Positions 17,406 to 25,461 of a stretch of DNA of 36,861 bases are shown piece after piece. Below the pieces are notes generated by a model. The model was not told the DNA's origin, did not search any database, and was given only the letters and a program-made list of their open reading frames with translations. Within the stretch, counting starts at the first letter, position 1. Every line of letters starts with the position of its first letter. The position numbers and the translations under genes are program-made. The stretch covers positions 1 through 36,861 of IMG/VR virus record IMGVR_UViG_3300031227_014265, one strand, 5' to 3'. This DNA is from a virus.

Positions 17406-19112
17406 CTAACTATCCTTTTTAGGTCTTCCTTCTTGTTTACCTGGAGTTATACTAACATCCTTTTTGTCTTTACTATTATCTACTGTAGTCTGAACATAAC
17501 TAACAGGAACATTGTTATCAAATAATTCCTTTTCTCCACTTCTCATGTCTCTAGCTATTCTTGAAACCTCAACATCTTTATCTAATCCGTGAGAACGCAA
17601 TAGTGTTTCACTAGAAACTTTACCAATCTTTGATAAATCTCTTAAGCTTTGCTTAAATGCATCATCTTTAGTATTTAGTGGATTAAAAATATAATTAGGG
17701 ATTGTAGTTATCTTACCAGGGTTTCTTTTTACTACTTCAGAACATAATTTTTCCCAAAAACGCTTAATATGTCTTTTTCTTATATTTTCTAGCATCTCTT
17801 CAAAATTTTTAACATTTATATCAGTATAATCATTTTTTCCAGTTCCTGGTGGATTTATAAAAATTCCAAAGGCTTCATACATTTCTATTGTAGTTTGAAC
17901 ATACTTATCAGCATTTATCAATAAAGATGTGTCTGGCATCTTTATATCAATCTTATAATAATAAGGATGAAATAATTGCATTACATTACCTCTAGTGGTA
18001 GCAGTAATCGTTTCTTTTGCCATCTCAACAGAACTTTTTTCTATTACTGTTCCACCAGCATCTTTTTTTGCAGGTCTAGGTTGATTTGGTAATATTTCTT
18101 TTCCACTAGCTGTTTTAAGTACAGTATTATCACCTATACTCCAATCAATTATATAATTTATTACTCCATCTAGTATAGAAATATCTGCTGCTTGTAATGC
18201 TCGCCTAACTACTAAATTATCAAATAACCCAACAAATGGTGGAGTAGGGTATAATCCTTGCCCAACAGATGTAGTCTTACCTCTAATCAAAGCTGTATTA
18301 TCTCCAGGGCTCCAGTTGTATTTTATAGTAAAAGCTTCTCTTGAAGCATTTTTATTCTTTCCCATAACGCTAAGGCTAATAAAATTTTGCCCTAAACTTG
18401 GCATCGAATATAAAGAAACCACAGTTTCACCTAAATTACTTTCTCTAATTTTATTTTTATTTACTTTTAAGAATATCTCTTCTTCTGTAAAAATATTTAT
18501 TTTTTTATCTAACGCTATTGATGTAGAATTTAATATTGTCATTTTATTTGGCAATATATAACTCTCTCCATTAATTTTAGTTTCTTCCCAAGTCCAACAT
18601 AATGGAGCTAATCCACCCAATAATAAATGTTTTATTATCCAACCATTAATTTCATCTATGCCTGGCATAACATTATGGACTTCTGAATTTATATTAGCTG
18701 CCCAATGGTCCCATACTGCTTTTTCTTTTTCGTCTTGAGGATTTTTTTTTGGTTTTTTAGAAAATAAATTTCCAAGAAAACTTTTTTTATCTTTTATTGG
18801 AACTTCCCATTCAGAACCATTGGCACCGTAATCTATACATCTTTCAACTAAATATCTAAATAGTCTATCAATGCTATACATCTCCCAAGTCTTTTGTACT
18901 TGAGCATGATATCCCTCTGGTATTCTAATATCAATTGATTGCCCAGAATCAGTTCTAGTAGATTTAAAAAGTTCAGCCTTAGTGCTTTTATTAACCAACG
19001 GCCACCAACTAATTCTATTGCCGCTAGTAAAAGCAACATTACCTAAATCCATTGCAATTTTTTCTTTTGCTGCTTTTGTTTTCTTGAAACTTTTGTTTTT
19101 ATTTTTTGGCAT
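17406..19112 (-). CDS. Portal protein
   Basis: The 568-residue protein is called portal from its place straight after the terminase and ahead of the protease, and from features of SPP1/HK97-type portals: a basic, low-complexity N-terminus, a WEMYSIDRLFRYLVERCIDYG helix region, a mixed alpha/beta stem, and a C-terminal charged tail (KEGRPKKDS-type end). The mid-section FEEMLENIRKRHIKRFWEKL matches the long helix typical of portals near the crown. It would form the dodecameric ring at one head vertex. The start has no clear ribosome site. It is preceded by a leader with a terminator-like hairpin, so expression may be controlled there. Confidence 0.8.
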   Translation of the reverse strand: MPKNKNKSFKKTKAAKEKIAMDLGNVAFTSGNRISWWPLVNKSTKAELFKSTRTDSGQSIDIRIPEGYHAQVQKTWEMYSIDRLFRYLVERCIDYGANGSEWEVPIKDKKSFLGNLFSKKPKKNPQDEKEKAVWDHWAANINSEVHNVMPGIDEINGWIIKHLLLGGLAPLCWTWEETKINGESYILPNKMTILNSTSIALDKKINIFTEEEIFLKVNKNKIRESNLGETVVSLYSMPSLGQNFISLSVMGKNKNASREAFTIKYNWSPGDNTALIRGKTTSVGQGLYPTPPFVGLFDNLVVRRALQAADISILDGVINYIIDWSIGDNTVLKTASGKEILPNQPRPAKKDAGGTVIEKSSVEMAKETITATTRGNVMQLFHPYYYKIDIKMPDTSLLINADKYVQTTIEMYEAFGIFINPPGTGKNDYTDINVKNFEEMLENIRKRHIKRFWEKLCSEVVKRNPGKITTIPNYIFNPLNTKDDAFKQSLRDLSKIGKVSSETLLRSHGLDKDVEVSRIARDMRSGEKELFDNNVPVSYVQTTVDNSKDKKDVSITPGKQEGRPKKDS

Positions 19113-19125
19113 AATTAATAATCAT

Positions 19126-19154
19126 AAAAAAAATCGAGAAAATAATCCCTCGAT
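19126..19154 (-). terminator. Terminator-like hairpin just before the portal gene
   Basis: On the minus strand, ATCGAG and CTCGAT form a six-base-pair stem (two inner G-U pairs possible) around a ten-base loop, followed at once by eight Ts. It lies about 120 bases after the predicted start site of the consensus promoter and about 14 bases before the portal ATG. It could be an attenuator, or the end of a short untranslated RNA. Confidence 0.6.
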
Positions 19155-19158
19155 CTAT

Positions 19159-19197
19159 TTAAAATAAAATTGAATAATAAATATTTTTTTTATTCAT
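19159..19197 (-). CDS. Possible 12-residue leader peptide
   Basis: MNKKNIYYSILF starts at 19197 and ends five bases before the terminator-like stem. AGGAAGG lies 15 bases upstream (19213-19219), a strong sequence at long spacing. The geometry resembles translation-controlled attenuators, but such short frames arise easily in AT-rich DNA. Confidence 0.25.
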   Translation of the reverse strand: MNKKNIYYSILF

Positions 19198-19282
19198 TTA
19201 TATGATTTTAAACCTTCCTAAAGTTTATATACTTTATAATGCATACTTATACTAGTATAGATATAATATACTATTTAATGTA

Positions 19283-19311
19283 ATTATAGCACATTATTCG
19301 TAATTTGTCAA
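19283..19311 (-). promoter_or_regulatory. Consensus sigma-70 promoter upstream of the portal operon
   Basis: On the minus strand TTGACA (19306-19311) is separated by 17 bases from TATAAT (19283-19288), with TGC before the -10 as an extended element. Both hexamers and the spacer are perfect matches to the consensus. Transcription would start near 19276, leaving a leader of about 165 bases to the portal ATG. The -35 box begins one base after the terminase stop codon. The 11 bases ACTTGACAAAT are shared with the promoter at 36755-36783. A perfect 12-base palindrome, TATACTAGTATA, at 19248-19259 lies about 20 bases into the transcript and could be an operator. Confidence 0.85.
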
Positions 19312-19312
19312 G

Positions 19313-20935
19313 TTAATTCTCACTTTTTCTTCCTTTTCCAAAAATATTAAATTTATTTTCTTGGTATGAAGGAAATTCAAATTCATATTCACTGTCCTCA
19401 TCATCAATATCTGGTCTCTCTAAAATGCCATGAGACTGCCACCAACCATAAGCAAAGCATCTAAACGCTTCTGGAATATGAACAGTAGAAGGAGTAACAA
19501 TTATTGTTTTTTCTCCAGATTTCTTTTGTGATTCAGCATTAAATTCTTCTAATATTTCCTCATCATATGCTAAATTAAAATCATTGGTAGCAAACTTAGA
19601 TCTCAATATTCCAGTAGTAAATTCTTTGAGCTTTTCTTTTACCTCTACTAATTCCTTCTTTCCATCTTGAGATTTTTTATATGCAATTACTTCATTTTTT
19701 TGAAACTCAACCCAAATTATTCTATTTTCATAATTTTTACCACTATACTCTTCTCTTTTTGGATTAGACAAGCTACTTGCTGGGGCTTTACCATCAGCAC
19801 TAGAACAATCCATCGGAATCCAACTAGCTTTATAAAATGACGCTATATAATCAATTAATTCAGCTTGGTTATCTGGTATCATTCTTTCTGTTAGCTTAAT
19901 CATAACGTCTAGATGCCATTTCCCATTCCATAAATAAAACGGCAAAATTACTGTTGGTTGTGAGTACCCAGGGTCAATTGACAACATAACTTCTACATTA
20001 TTGTCTGGTAATTCAGGCAAACCTCTTAAAACTTGCACAGGAAGCATTCCTTCATAACTTTTACTAGTAATTGTTATTACTTTTAGTTGCTTATAACTAT
20101 CTTTTTCGGCTCTAAAATTACTCATAATATCTGATTCATTCCACACACCCCAAGTTGGTTCTCCCCACAAAGCATCTACCTGTGATAAAAATTCATTAGA
20201 GTCTTCTCCTCCCAATGATACCGCATAATCTCTCTTTTTTTCCTGATTAAAATTGGGGTCAAGCCTTCTAGTTATATGAAATCTTTTATTCTCAAACTTT
20301 TTAGTTTTTGTATCTAATATTCTAAATGCAGTATCTATTCTCCCATCTGGAACTCCATAAAATCTATCAATGGATCCCTCTGGAGCTTGTGTGTTTTGAA
20401 ACTTTAGCCAAGCTGGAGTAGGATATGTCTGGGTTTCTTCTATATATCTTATGTGTGGATGATGTCCCTGAATTGCAACACAATTGGGGTCATCTCCAAC
20501 TGATATACCGGTAATAACATGCCTATTTTTTAATTTTATAGTATAAATAGGAGTTCTAGTAACAGATTCTTTTAAACTTTTCCTTGCGTCTCCTTTGAAA
20601 AATTCCCTTAAAAAATCATCACCAAGCATATAAGATATAACATCTTCTAATCTATCTTTTATATGAGTTTTTCTATATGCACTAACTAAACTTTCTTTGT
20701 TTGGATTTAAAATAGCTTTTTGAACTATAGTAACATTCATGTCTAAACTTTTTCCTATAGTTCTAGACCCAGCCCAAACCAATTCATCGCATAATGCTGG
20801 AGCATACTGATAGTACCTAGTTTTATATTTAGAATGTATCATGCTTGGCAAAAACATATCCCTAAAAACAACTGGATTTTTAAACGCAAAAGTAAAGGCT
20901 AATATTTTTTTTATATCTAATTTTTCAATCATCAT
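19313..20935 (-). CDS. terL: Terminase large subunit
   Basis: This is the packaging motor and nuclease (540 residues). The ATPase domain has a Walker A-like AGSRTIGKS at 55-63 and Walker B IRYIEE at 162-167 with the catalytic glutamate. The RNase H-like nuclease domain begins near MLSIDPGYS (317-325, D321 catalytic) and has PMDCSSADG (375-382 region, D376) as the second acidic site. It pumps DNA into proheads through the portal and cuts concatemers. It overlaps the upstream zinc-binding gene by 11 bases. The protein is close to the usual 450-600 residue length and appears intact. Confidence 0.93.
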   Translation of the reverse strand: MMIEKLDIKKILAFTFAFKNPVVFRDMFLPSMIHSKYKTRYYQYAPALCDELVWAGSRTIGKSLDMNVTIVQKAILNPNKESLVSAYRKTHIKDRLEDVISYMLGDDFLREFFKGDARKSLKESVTRTPIYTIKLKNRHVITGISVGDDPNCVAIQGHHPHIRYIEETQTYPTPAWLKFQNTQAPEGSIDRFYGVPDGRIDTAFRILDTKTKKFENKRFHITRRLDPNFNQEKKRDYAVSLGGEDSNEFLSQVDALWGEPTWGVWNESDIMSNFRAEKDSYKQLKVITITSKSYEGMLPVQVLRGLPELPDNNVEVMLSIDPGYSQPTVILPFYLWNGKWHLDVMIKLTERMIPDNQAELIDYIASFYKASWIPMDCSSADGKAPASSLSNPKREEYSGKNYENRIIWVEFQKNEVIAYKKSQDGKKELVEVKEKLKEFTTGILRSKFATNDFNLAYDEEILEEFNAESQKKSGEKTIIVTPSTVHIPEAFRCFAYGWWQSHGILERPDIDDEDSEYEFEFPSYQENKFNIFGKGRKSEN

Positions 20936-21776
20936 TAAACTCTTTTAAAATTTCTTTTAATTTAACTTCTTCTTCATTTATTGGGATATTTAAAAACTCA
21001 TCATCAGTCTCCCCTCTAGCCTTAGCAGTAAACATTATACCTTCAGGAGATGTCCTTAATATAAAAGCCATTAAGTGTAATGGAATTATTTTCTTTTTAA
21101 CTAAATATGCTAATTCAGGAGAATAAATATAATATACATTTTCATCCTTTTCATTCTTTTCAGTCATAATAGCATGATGCGGTGCTCCATCTGTTTGAAG
21201 AATTGCACCACACTTATCACACCTAAAACTAAACTCTCCTATGTTCTTTTTTACAAATTCATTTGCCCTATCCATTGTTTTTTCAAAAATATCCACAATG
21301 TCAGTAACTTTTTCTCTCCTAGCTTTGGACGCATCTAAGTCAGCCAATAACTTAGAAACCCTGTCTGTAACCAAACCCATATTTTTTAAAAGAGCAACAT
21401 TTTCATTAACCTTCTCAACCTTAGCATAATTACCTTGATACAATATCTTTAGTCTTCTTGAAATTGTACCCCAAAAAAGATACTCGTTAAGCATTGGGCC
21501 ATCTATATATCCATCCTTTAATAGTTTCTTTTTGGTTTTATTTAAATATTCCTTAGACTTATACTTATCAAAATTTGTAGAGAATATATCATTTAAATAA
21601 TTAAAATCACTTATTTTTTCTAAATCAAAATCTACCTTAGCGTTTAATTTATCGCTTTTTGATCGTGAATCTTTTTCTTCCTTTTTGATGTCATCAAGTT
21701 TACTTAATAACTCTTCATTTTTATCTGGACCCATTTCTGGAAAAATCTCTGACAAATTAACATCATTTTTTTTCAT
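20925..21776 (-). CDS. Unknown coiled-coil protein with a zinc knuckle, upstream of terminase
   Basis: This 283-residue protein has a charged helical N-terminal half, then a cysteine pair in FRCDKCGA (about 180) followed by GAPHHAIMTEK, which may form a CxxC/HH metal site, and an LVKKKIIPLHLMAFILRT helix. Small terminase subunits lie in this position in many phages, but the length and zinc site are not typical and no DNA-binding helix-turn-helix is obvious, so I do not assign that role. It is coupled to terminase by an 11-base overlap. Confidence 0.8.
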   Translation of the reverse strand: MKKNDVNLSEIFPEMGPDKNEELLSKLDDIKKEEKDSRSKSDKLNAKVDFDLEKISDFNYLNDIFSTNFDKYKSKEYLNKTKKKLLKDGYIDGPMLNEYLFWGTISRRLKILYQGNYAKVEKVNENVALLKNMGLVTDRVSKLLADLDASKARREKVTDIVDIFEKTMDRANEFVKKNIGEFSFRCDKCGAILQTDGAPHHAIMTEKNEKDENVYYIYSPELAYLVKKKIIPLHLMAFILRTSPEGIMFTAKARGETDDEFLNIPINEEEVKLKEILKEFNDD

Positions 21777-22002
21777 TATCTATTTCTCCATATTCATCAG
21801 GATCTATTTTAACACTAATTATATCTAATGAATGACCGCACTTATAACAAAATCTATCTGATGCGTCACATTGTGTTGAGCACTTTAAACACACTTTCTT
21901 TATAACATCAATTCCACCTCCACAATGTGGACAAAACTTAGCATCATTGGGCAATTTTCTATCACACTCTTTACATATTCTTGTGCTTTTTTCTTTTCTC
22001 AT
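21763..22002 (-). CDS. Double zinc ribbon protein
   Basis: In 79 residues there are two complete zinc ribbons: CKECDRKLPNDAKFCPHCG and CLKCSTQCDASDRFCYKCG, each with a CxxC...CxxC set. This is the double zinc ribbon (DZR) pattern. The acidic tail ends in EIDNEKK. The role is unknown; such ribbons bind nucleic acid or protein partners. It overlaps the next gene by 14 bases. Confidence 0.85.
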   Translation of the reverse strand: MRKEKSTRICKECDRKLPNDAKFCPHCGGGIDVIKKVCLKCSTQCDASDRFCYKCGHSLDIISVKIDPDEYGEIDNEKK

Positions 22003-22004
22003 CG

Positions 22005-22364
22005 TTATTCCTCTGTTTGTAATTTTTCACACTTTGATGGATCTATACCGTCAGCACAAGAAACATTTTTAGTTTTAGAATCTATAAACAAAGACGCACA
22101 TTTAATGGAACTACAGCTCTTATAAATATTCTTATTTTTATTCCTAGACTTAGATTTAGACTTAGTTTTACTACTTATAGCATTTATTGATAACTTTGTT
22201 TTTTTTATTTTAAAATTAGTCTTATGTCTCTTGCTTATTGTTCCCAAAAAACCCTCAAAATATATTCTTGCTAAAATATCACAATTAGAACAAAGCTTAT
22301 ATCCAAATCTCTCTGTGCTATCATCTTTGATTTTAGCTCCACACACACATTTGTCTTGTTTCAT
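22005..22364 (-). CDS. Small zinc-binding protein with basic, serine-lysine-rich linker
   Basis: This 119-residue protein starts with a cysteine cluster (CVCGA and CSNC within the first 30 residues, a likely zinc site) and continues through a lysine/serine-rich low-complexity linker (TKSKSKSRNKNKN) into a second cysteine-bearing tail (CSSIKCA, then SCADGIDPSKC). It probably binds nucleic acid or a partner. I do not recognise the family. It shares four bases (ATGA) with the HD-domain gene upstream. Confidence 0.75.
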   Translation of the reverse strand: MKQDKCVCGAKIKDDSTERFGYKLCSNCDILARIYFEGFLGTISKRHKTNFKIKKTKLSINAISSKTKSKSKSRNKNKNIYKSCSSIKCASLFIDSKTKNVSCADGIDPSKCEKLQTEE

Positions 22365-22939
22365 TTTTCAACACCATTTCCTGTTTCTTCATTTACACAA
22401 TCAATATACTCTTTATGCAATTTACTTTCAGTTCTATTTTTTATTCCAAAGGCTAGGCTTAATATATCAGAACAATGTAAAATAGTTGCTAATGGCTCCA
22501 TATTTCCTTTATCAGAACTCCATCCTCCATGTGCAAAAGTTAAAGCATTTAATTGCATGTCTGTTACTTCAATGCCAAACTTTACCAACATCCCCATTAC
22601 TTGACCTATCGCATTTACAGATATCTTTTTTTTATTCCAAACAAACTCTTGGTCTTCTGTCCATTTACCATTTTTACCAAAATCAGGATTGTTAGAATAT
22701 TTGTCCAACTTATCAAGATCATGAGCAAAGCAAACAAAGATAACATCGTCTCTAGTAAAACCTATAGCCTTATCCTTAATGTCTTCATAAATAGCTTCTC
22801 CATAATCAATAACCTCTATTGTATGGTCATATAGTCCACCTTTCCAATTATGGTGAAATTTAGTTGATGCTGGACATGACCTAAATGTATCACGTATGCT
22901 ATCGTAAAGTTTTAAAGTATTTTTCTTTAATGCTGGCAT
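22361..22939 (-). CDS. HD-domain phosphohydrolase (YhaM-like)
   Basis: The metal-binding HD signature is present: FHHNWKGGLYDHTIEV supplies the first histidines, CFAHDLDKLDKY is the HD doublet, and LTFAHGGWSS supplies a later histidine. The first motif strongly resembles the opening of the HD domain of YhaM-type 3'-5' exoribonucleases, but there is no OB-fold, so this may be a stand-alone nucleotide or RNA phosphohydrolase. I chose the ATG at 22939 (192 residues), eight bases past the XRE gene stop; an upstream start at 23011 would overlap that gene by 65 bases. The substrate is unknown. Confidence 0.85.
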   Translation of the reverse strand: MPALKKNTLKLYDSIRDTFRSCPASTKFHHNWKGGLYDHTIEVIDYGEAIYEDIKDKAIGFTRDDVIFVCFAHDLDKLDKYSNNPDFGKNGKWTEDQEFVWNKKKISVNAIGQVMGMLVKFGIEVTDMQLNALTFAHGGWSSDKGNMEPLATILHCSDILSLAFGIKNRTESKLHKEYIDCVNEETGNGVEK

Positions 22940-22946
22940 TTTTATG

Positions 22947-23192
22947 TTACTCAATCTTTTCTGTATTTGCAACTTTATCTCCTTCTTTTTTCTTTGGAAA
23001 AATATCTTCAATGTTTATATTTAAGGCTTTAGATAAACTGCTCTTTTCTCTCTTGCTTGGAATGACTAATCCATTCTCCATTAAAGATATTCTAGATTGA
23101 GCAACGCTACTAATAAGTGAAAGTTTCCATTGCGATCTAAATCCATTTTGTTTTCTAATCTGTCTTAAAAAGTTCATATGTTTTCTCATCAT
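22947..23192 (-). CDS. XRE-family helix-turn-helix regulator
   Basis: The 81-residue protein has a Cro/CI-type helix-turn-helix: LRQIRKQNGF, then SLISSVAQSRISLMENG as the helix-turn-helix core, with the closing LSKALNINIEDIFP that is typical of XRE proteins. It would bind an operator as a dimer and repress phage genes. The ATG at 23192 has a distant AAGGAAG; an ATG five codons later (MNFLRQI) is possible. The TATACTAGTATA palindrome at 19248-19259 is one possible operator, which is speculation. Confidence 0.85.
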   Translation of the reverse strand: MMRKHMNFLRQIRKQNGFRSQWKLSLISSVAQSRISLMENGLVIPSKREKSSLSKALNINIEDIFPKKKEGDKVANTEKIE

Positions 23193-23200
23193 GTATATAT

Positions 23201-23536
23201 TTATTCTTCCTTACTTTCAACCGCATCAACCCCGTCAGTTTCAACAGTTTTTTCTTCCCTATGCTTTGTTATGTCCTCATCATTGCTTTCTTTAACATTT
23301 TCATCATCAGCAAGCTCTACCTTTTTTTCTTGACCGATAGCAAATCCCTTTGGAACAACCCTAGCTTCCAGTGAATTAACAACATTAATAATTTCATCAA
23401 TCTTATAAACCATATCTTTTATAGTAATATCTATATATTCTTCTGGCTTCACTTTGACATCATGACTAAAATAAACAGTTGAAGATTCTAATGGTATTCT
23501 GTAATAAGAATCATCTTTTTCTAAAAATTTTTTCAT
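23201..23536 (-). CDS. Unknown acidic-tailed small protein
   Basis: About 111 residues from this start (MKKFLEKDDSYYRIPLESST), with a folded beta-rich N-terminal part and a strongly acidic C-terminal tail rich in E, D and V (from about residue 75). I do not recognise it. The ATG at 23536 has AAAGGA at seven bases. A GTG at 23599 with AGAGGA nine bases upstream would add 21 residues and is a real alternative. Confidence 0.6.
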   Translation of the reverse strand: MKKFLEKDDSYYRIPLESSTVYFSHDVKVKPEEYIDITIKDMVYKIDEIINVVNSLEARVVPKGFAIGQEKKVELADDENVKESNDEDITKHREEKTVETDGVDAVESKEE

Positions 23537-23598
23537 TTTATTTTCCTTTTTTTTGGTTAACCATTTCTTATAATGAGGAAAAAGTGAGACTAACATCA

Positions 23599-23639
23599 CC
23601 CCACTCTTTCCTCTGGGGGAGCGTATATAAACAAAGAGT
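23599..23639 (-). other. Two mutually exclusive hairpins before an unknown gene
   Basis: In the gap after the stop of the 23639 gene, the minus strand can fold CCCCA (23614-23618) with TGGGG (23599-23603), or ACTCTTT (23633-23639) with AAAGAGT (23603-23609). They share bases, so only one can form. The first would hold the AGAGGA ribosome site of the GTG start at 23599 in its loop. Function is unproven. Confidence 0.35.
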
Positions 23640-24007
23640 TATATCTTTGGAATTTTTTTTAAAGAACAAAAAACACACATTCTAACAGTTTCATCTAAGA
23701 ACTCAAGCATAAACCCATAATTTAATTCTTTTTTATCACTCAATATTTCATTACGCATTACTTCAGACTGCTCATCATTAACCTCTAAACTAAATACGGT
23801 TAAAACAAAAGACTGGAAGAGATGCATTATTCTTTTTGACAAACTAGGCTTCTCTTTTAATAAATTCAATGCTGCCACCTTAAATAATCTTTTTTGAATA
23901 ACATCAAACCTATCCATACTAATTGTATATATTTTAGCAACCATTTCTCCCTCAACCAAGGATGTTCTTGCTAATTGCTGTTCTATAGTATCATTAACTA
24001 TTTTCAT
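23639..24007 (-). CDS. Unknown small helical protein
   Basis: I do not recognise this 122-residue protein. It looks mostly helical, with a hydrophobic stretch (KRIMHLFQSFVLTVFSLEV) that is more like a buried helix than a clear membrane segment, and two late cysteines in MCVFCS. It is followed by the switch-like hairpin region. An 18-codon frame starting MEQNTVLICGM ends five bases upstream but has no ribosome site. Confidence 0.75.
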   Translation of the reverse strand: MKIVNDTIEQQLARTSLVEGEMVAKIYTISMDRFDVIQKRLFKVAALNLLKEKPSLSKRIMHLFQSFVLTVFSLEVNDEQSEVMRNEILSDKKELNYGFMLEFLDETVRMCVFCSLKKIPKI

Positions 24008-24097
24008 ATGATTTATTTTCTATGTTTAGTCTCCGTCATACCGCAAATAAGAACCGTATTTTGCTCCATGTTTTAAAGTGGATAGCCTAACGGCTTA

Positions 24098-24126
24098 CCT
24101 ATATATGTTTTTGAACAAATAGTCAA
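24098..24126 (-). promoter_or_regulatory. Weak candidate promoter
   Basis: TTGACT (24121-24126), 17 bases, TATAGG (24098-24103) in the 146-base gap before the 24007 gene. The -35 matches five of six; the -10 is poor. The small hairpin AGCC-GTTA-GGCT follows just downstream. Nothing else is seen in this gap. Confidence 0.35.
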
Positions 24127-24153
24127 TTCCTATTTGCAAATATGACAGATTTT

Positions 24154-24396
24154 TTATTTAAATTTAAATGCCAATTTTCCTTGATTAGCTAGCCTTGTTT
24201 GTAATATATCTATTTCTGGGGCATTTGCTAATTTATTTTTCCACCAGGTGCCAGTATAAATTATTTCAAAATCATCGCCTAGTCCAGATAAATCTTCAGG
24301 TTTACTTATATATATATTGTTATCTGATTGTAGTTTGTGTGTTTTTAAAAAATCTTCATACTGAGTTATGTTACCAGCTATAATCAAGCTTTTCAT
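24154..24396 (-). CDS. Small Rossmann-like protein of unknown function
   Basis: This 80-residue protein begins MKSLIIAGNITQYEDFL, a beta-strand/turn/helix reminiscent of a nucleotide-binding fold, and continues with alternating strands (EIIYTGTWW). It is too short for a full Rossmann domain. It is coupled to the ARPP-1-like gene by a one-base overlap and may act with it, which is a guess from neighbourhood. Confidence 0.7.
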   Translation of the reverse strand: MKSLIIAGNITQYEDFLKTHKLQSDNNIYISKPEDLSGLGDDFEIIYTGTWWKNKLANAPEIDILQTRLANQGKLAFKFK

Positions 24397-25412
24397 TATA
24401 TCCTTATTATGTTTAAGTGTATAACCTTACCATTCAAAATTGAAACCTCTCCAGCATGAGTTTTGTTTTCAATCTTTATGATAGAAAAGTTTTTATCTTC
24501 ATATAATGATTTTTCAGTGTAATCTTTATTTAATAATGCTTTTAAACAGCTCTTAGCTTTTTCTGGCTTATAATCAAAAACATTATCATCCTCTTCTACT
24601 ATTTTGTTTCCTTCTTTGCGAATAGCTTCATCCTTGATGCTCTTCCAAGACTCATCAATATCAAAACATTCTACCATATAAACTCCCTTAAGGTCGAATA
24701 ATGATAGTCCTATTTGATTTTTAACAAATGGAGTTTTAATTAAAATATCTTCTATTTCTTTACTTAATGTTTTGATGCCTGAAACTAAATCGTCATTGTT
24801 GTTATTTGGAGCACTTGCACTAAAATTCATATCTAAATGATGGACACTATAGCCATCCCAATCTTCCATATTAGAATGTCTTATTGTATTATTAAATAAA
24901 TCTTCAGTATTACTAGCTGCTTCTTTGGTGCTAGAGTTACCAGAAGTATACGTGCAAATAGAACTCCACACATTGCTTTGATTACCTGATGATATATTAT
25001 GATATAACTCTGTTGGAACCTTTCCGCCATATTCCATTTCGCTTCCAGCATTGATTCCCTTGCTTTGATGTATACAAACTACACTTACTTTTTTACTTTC
25101 ATTTGGTAAAATTATTGAGCTTCTTGTTGCTGCTCTTTCCTGTGTTTTACCTTTAAAAATTTCTCCACATCTAATAAATAGAGATTTGTTTTCATTGTTA
25201 GTAATCAAAACATATCCTATTTGACCAGTATCTTCTATCTTTATTTTATTTGCTTCTGCTAATGTTACATAATCTCTTGCTTTTTTCTTTTTTCTTAATA
25301 ATGGCAAGATTGCTACTAATGAGTTTTCTGTAAATCTAAATACCTTGCCAAATTTAAAACCATTTTGCTCTTCGCTTAAATCTTTAAAAAATTTCCTAAT
25401 TTCCTTCTTCAT
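24396..25412 (-). CDS. ARPP-1-like domain protein
   Basis: The 338-residue protein resembles the ARPP-1 domain (ARG and rhodanese-phosphatase-superfamily associated). The shared pattern is at residues 47-120: DYVTLAEANKIKI, a strand pair with SLFIRCGEIFKGKTQER (matching the family GEEL-x-G-x-K-Q-x-R box), then RSSIILP and VVCIHQ. The family is linked by comparative genomics to nucleotide/ADP-ribose chemistry and phage-host conflict. It has no membrane segment. The start follows a GGAGG site at 10 bases. Identification is by eye and should be tested against the family profile; no catalytic residue can be proposed here. Confidence 0.65.
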   Translation of the reverse strand: MKKEIRKFFKDLSEEQNGFKFGKVFRFTENSLVAILPLLRKKKKARDYVTLAEANKIKIEDTGQIGYVLITNNENKSLFIRCGEIFKGKTQERAATRSSIILPNESKKVSVVCIHQSKGINAGSEMEYGGKVPTELYHNISSGNQSNVWSSICTYTSGNSSTKEAASNTEDLFNNTIRHSNMEDWDGYSVHHLDMNFSASAPNNNNDDLVSGIKTLSKEIEDILIKTPFVKNQIGLSLFDLKGVYMVECFDIDESWKSIKDEAIRKEGNKIVEEDDNVFDYKPEKAKSCLKALLNKDYTEKSLYEDKNFSIIKIENKTHAGEVSILNGKVIHLNIIRI

Positions 25413-25461
25413 TTCAATTTTACCTCCGTTTTGTTTTTACCGTTAACATTAAACTGCTCAA

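Noticed and set aside
20925-21776. Small terminase subunit
   Set aside because: Position fits, but length, zinc pair and lack of a visible helix-turn-helix do not; left as unknown.
24007-24153. 18-codon frame MEQNTVLICGM in the gap
   Set aside because: No ribosome site and no coupling beyond a five-base gap to the next start; chance is enough to explain it.
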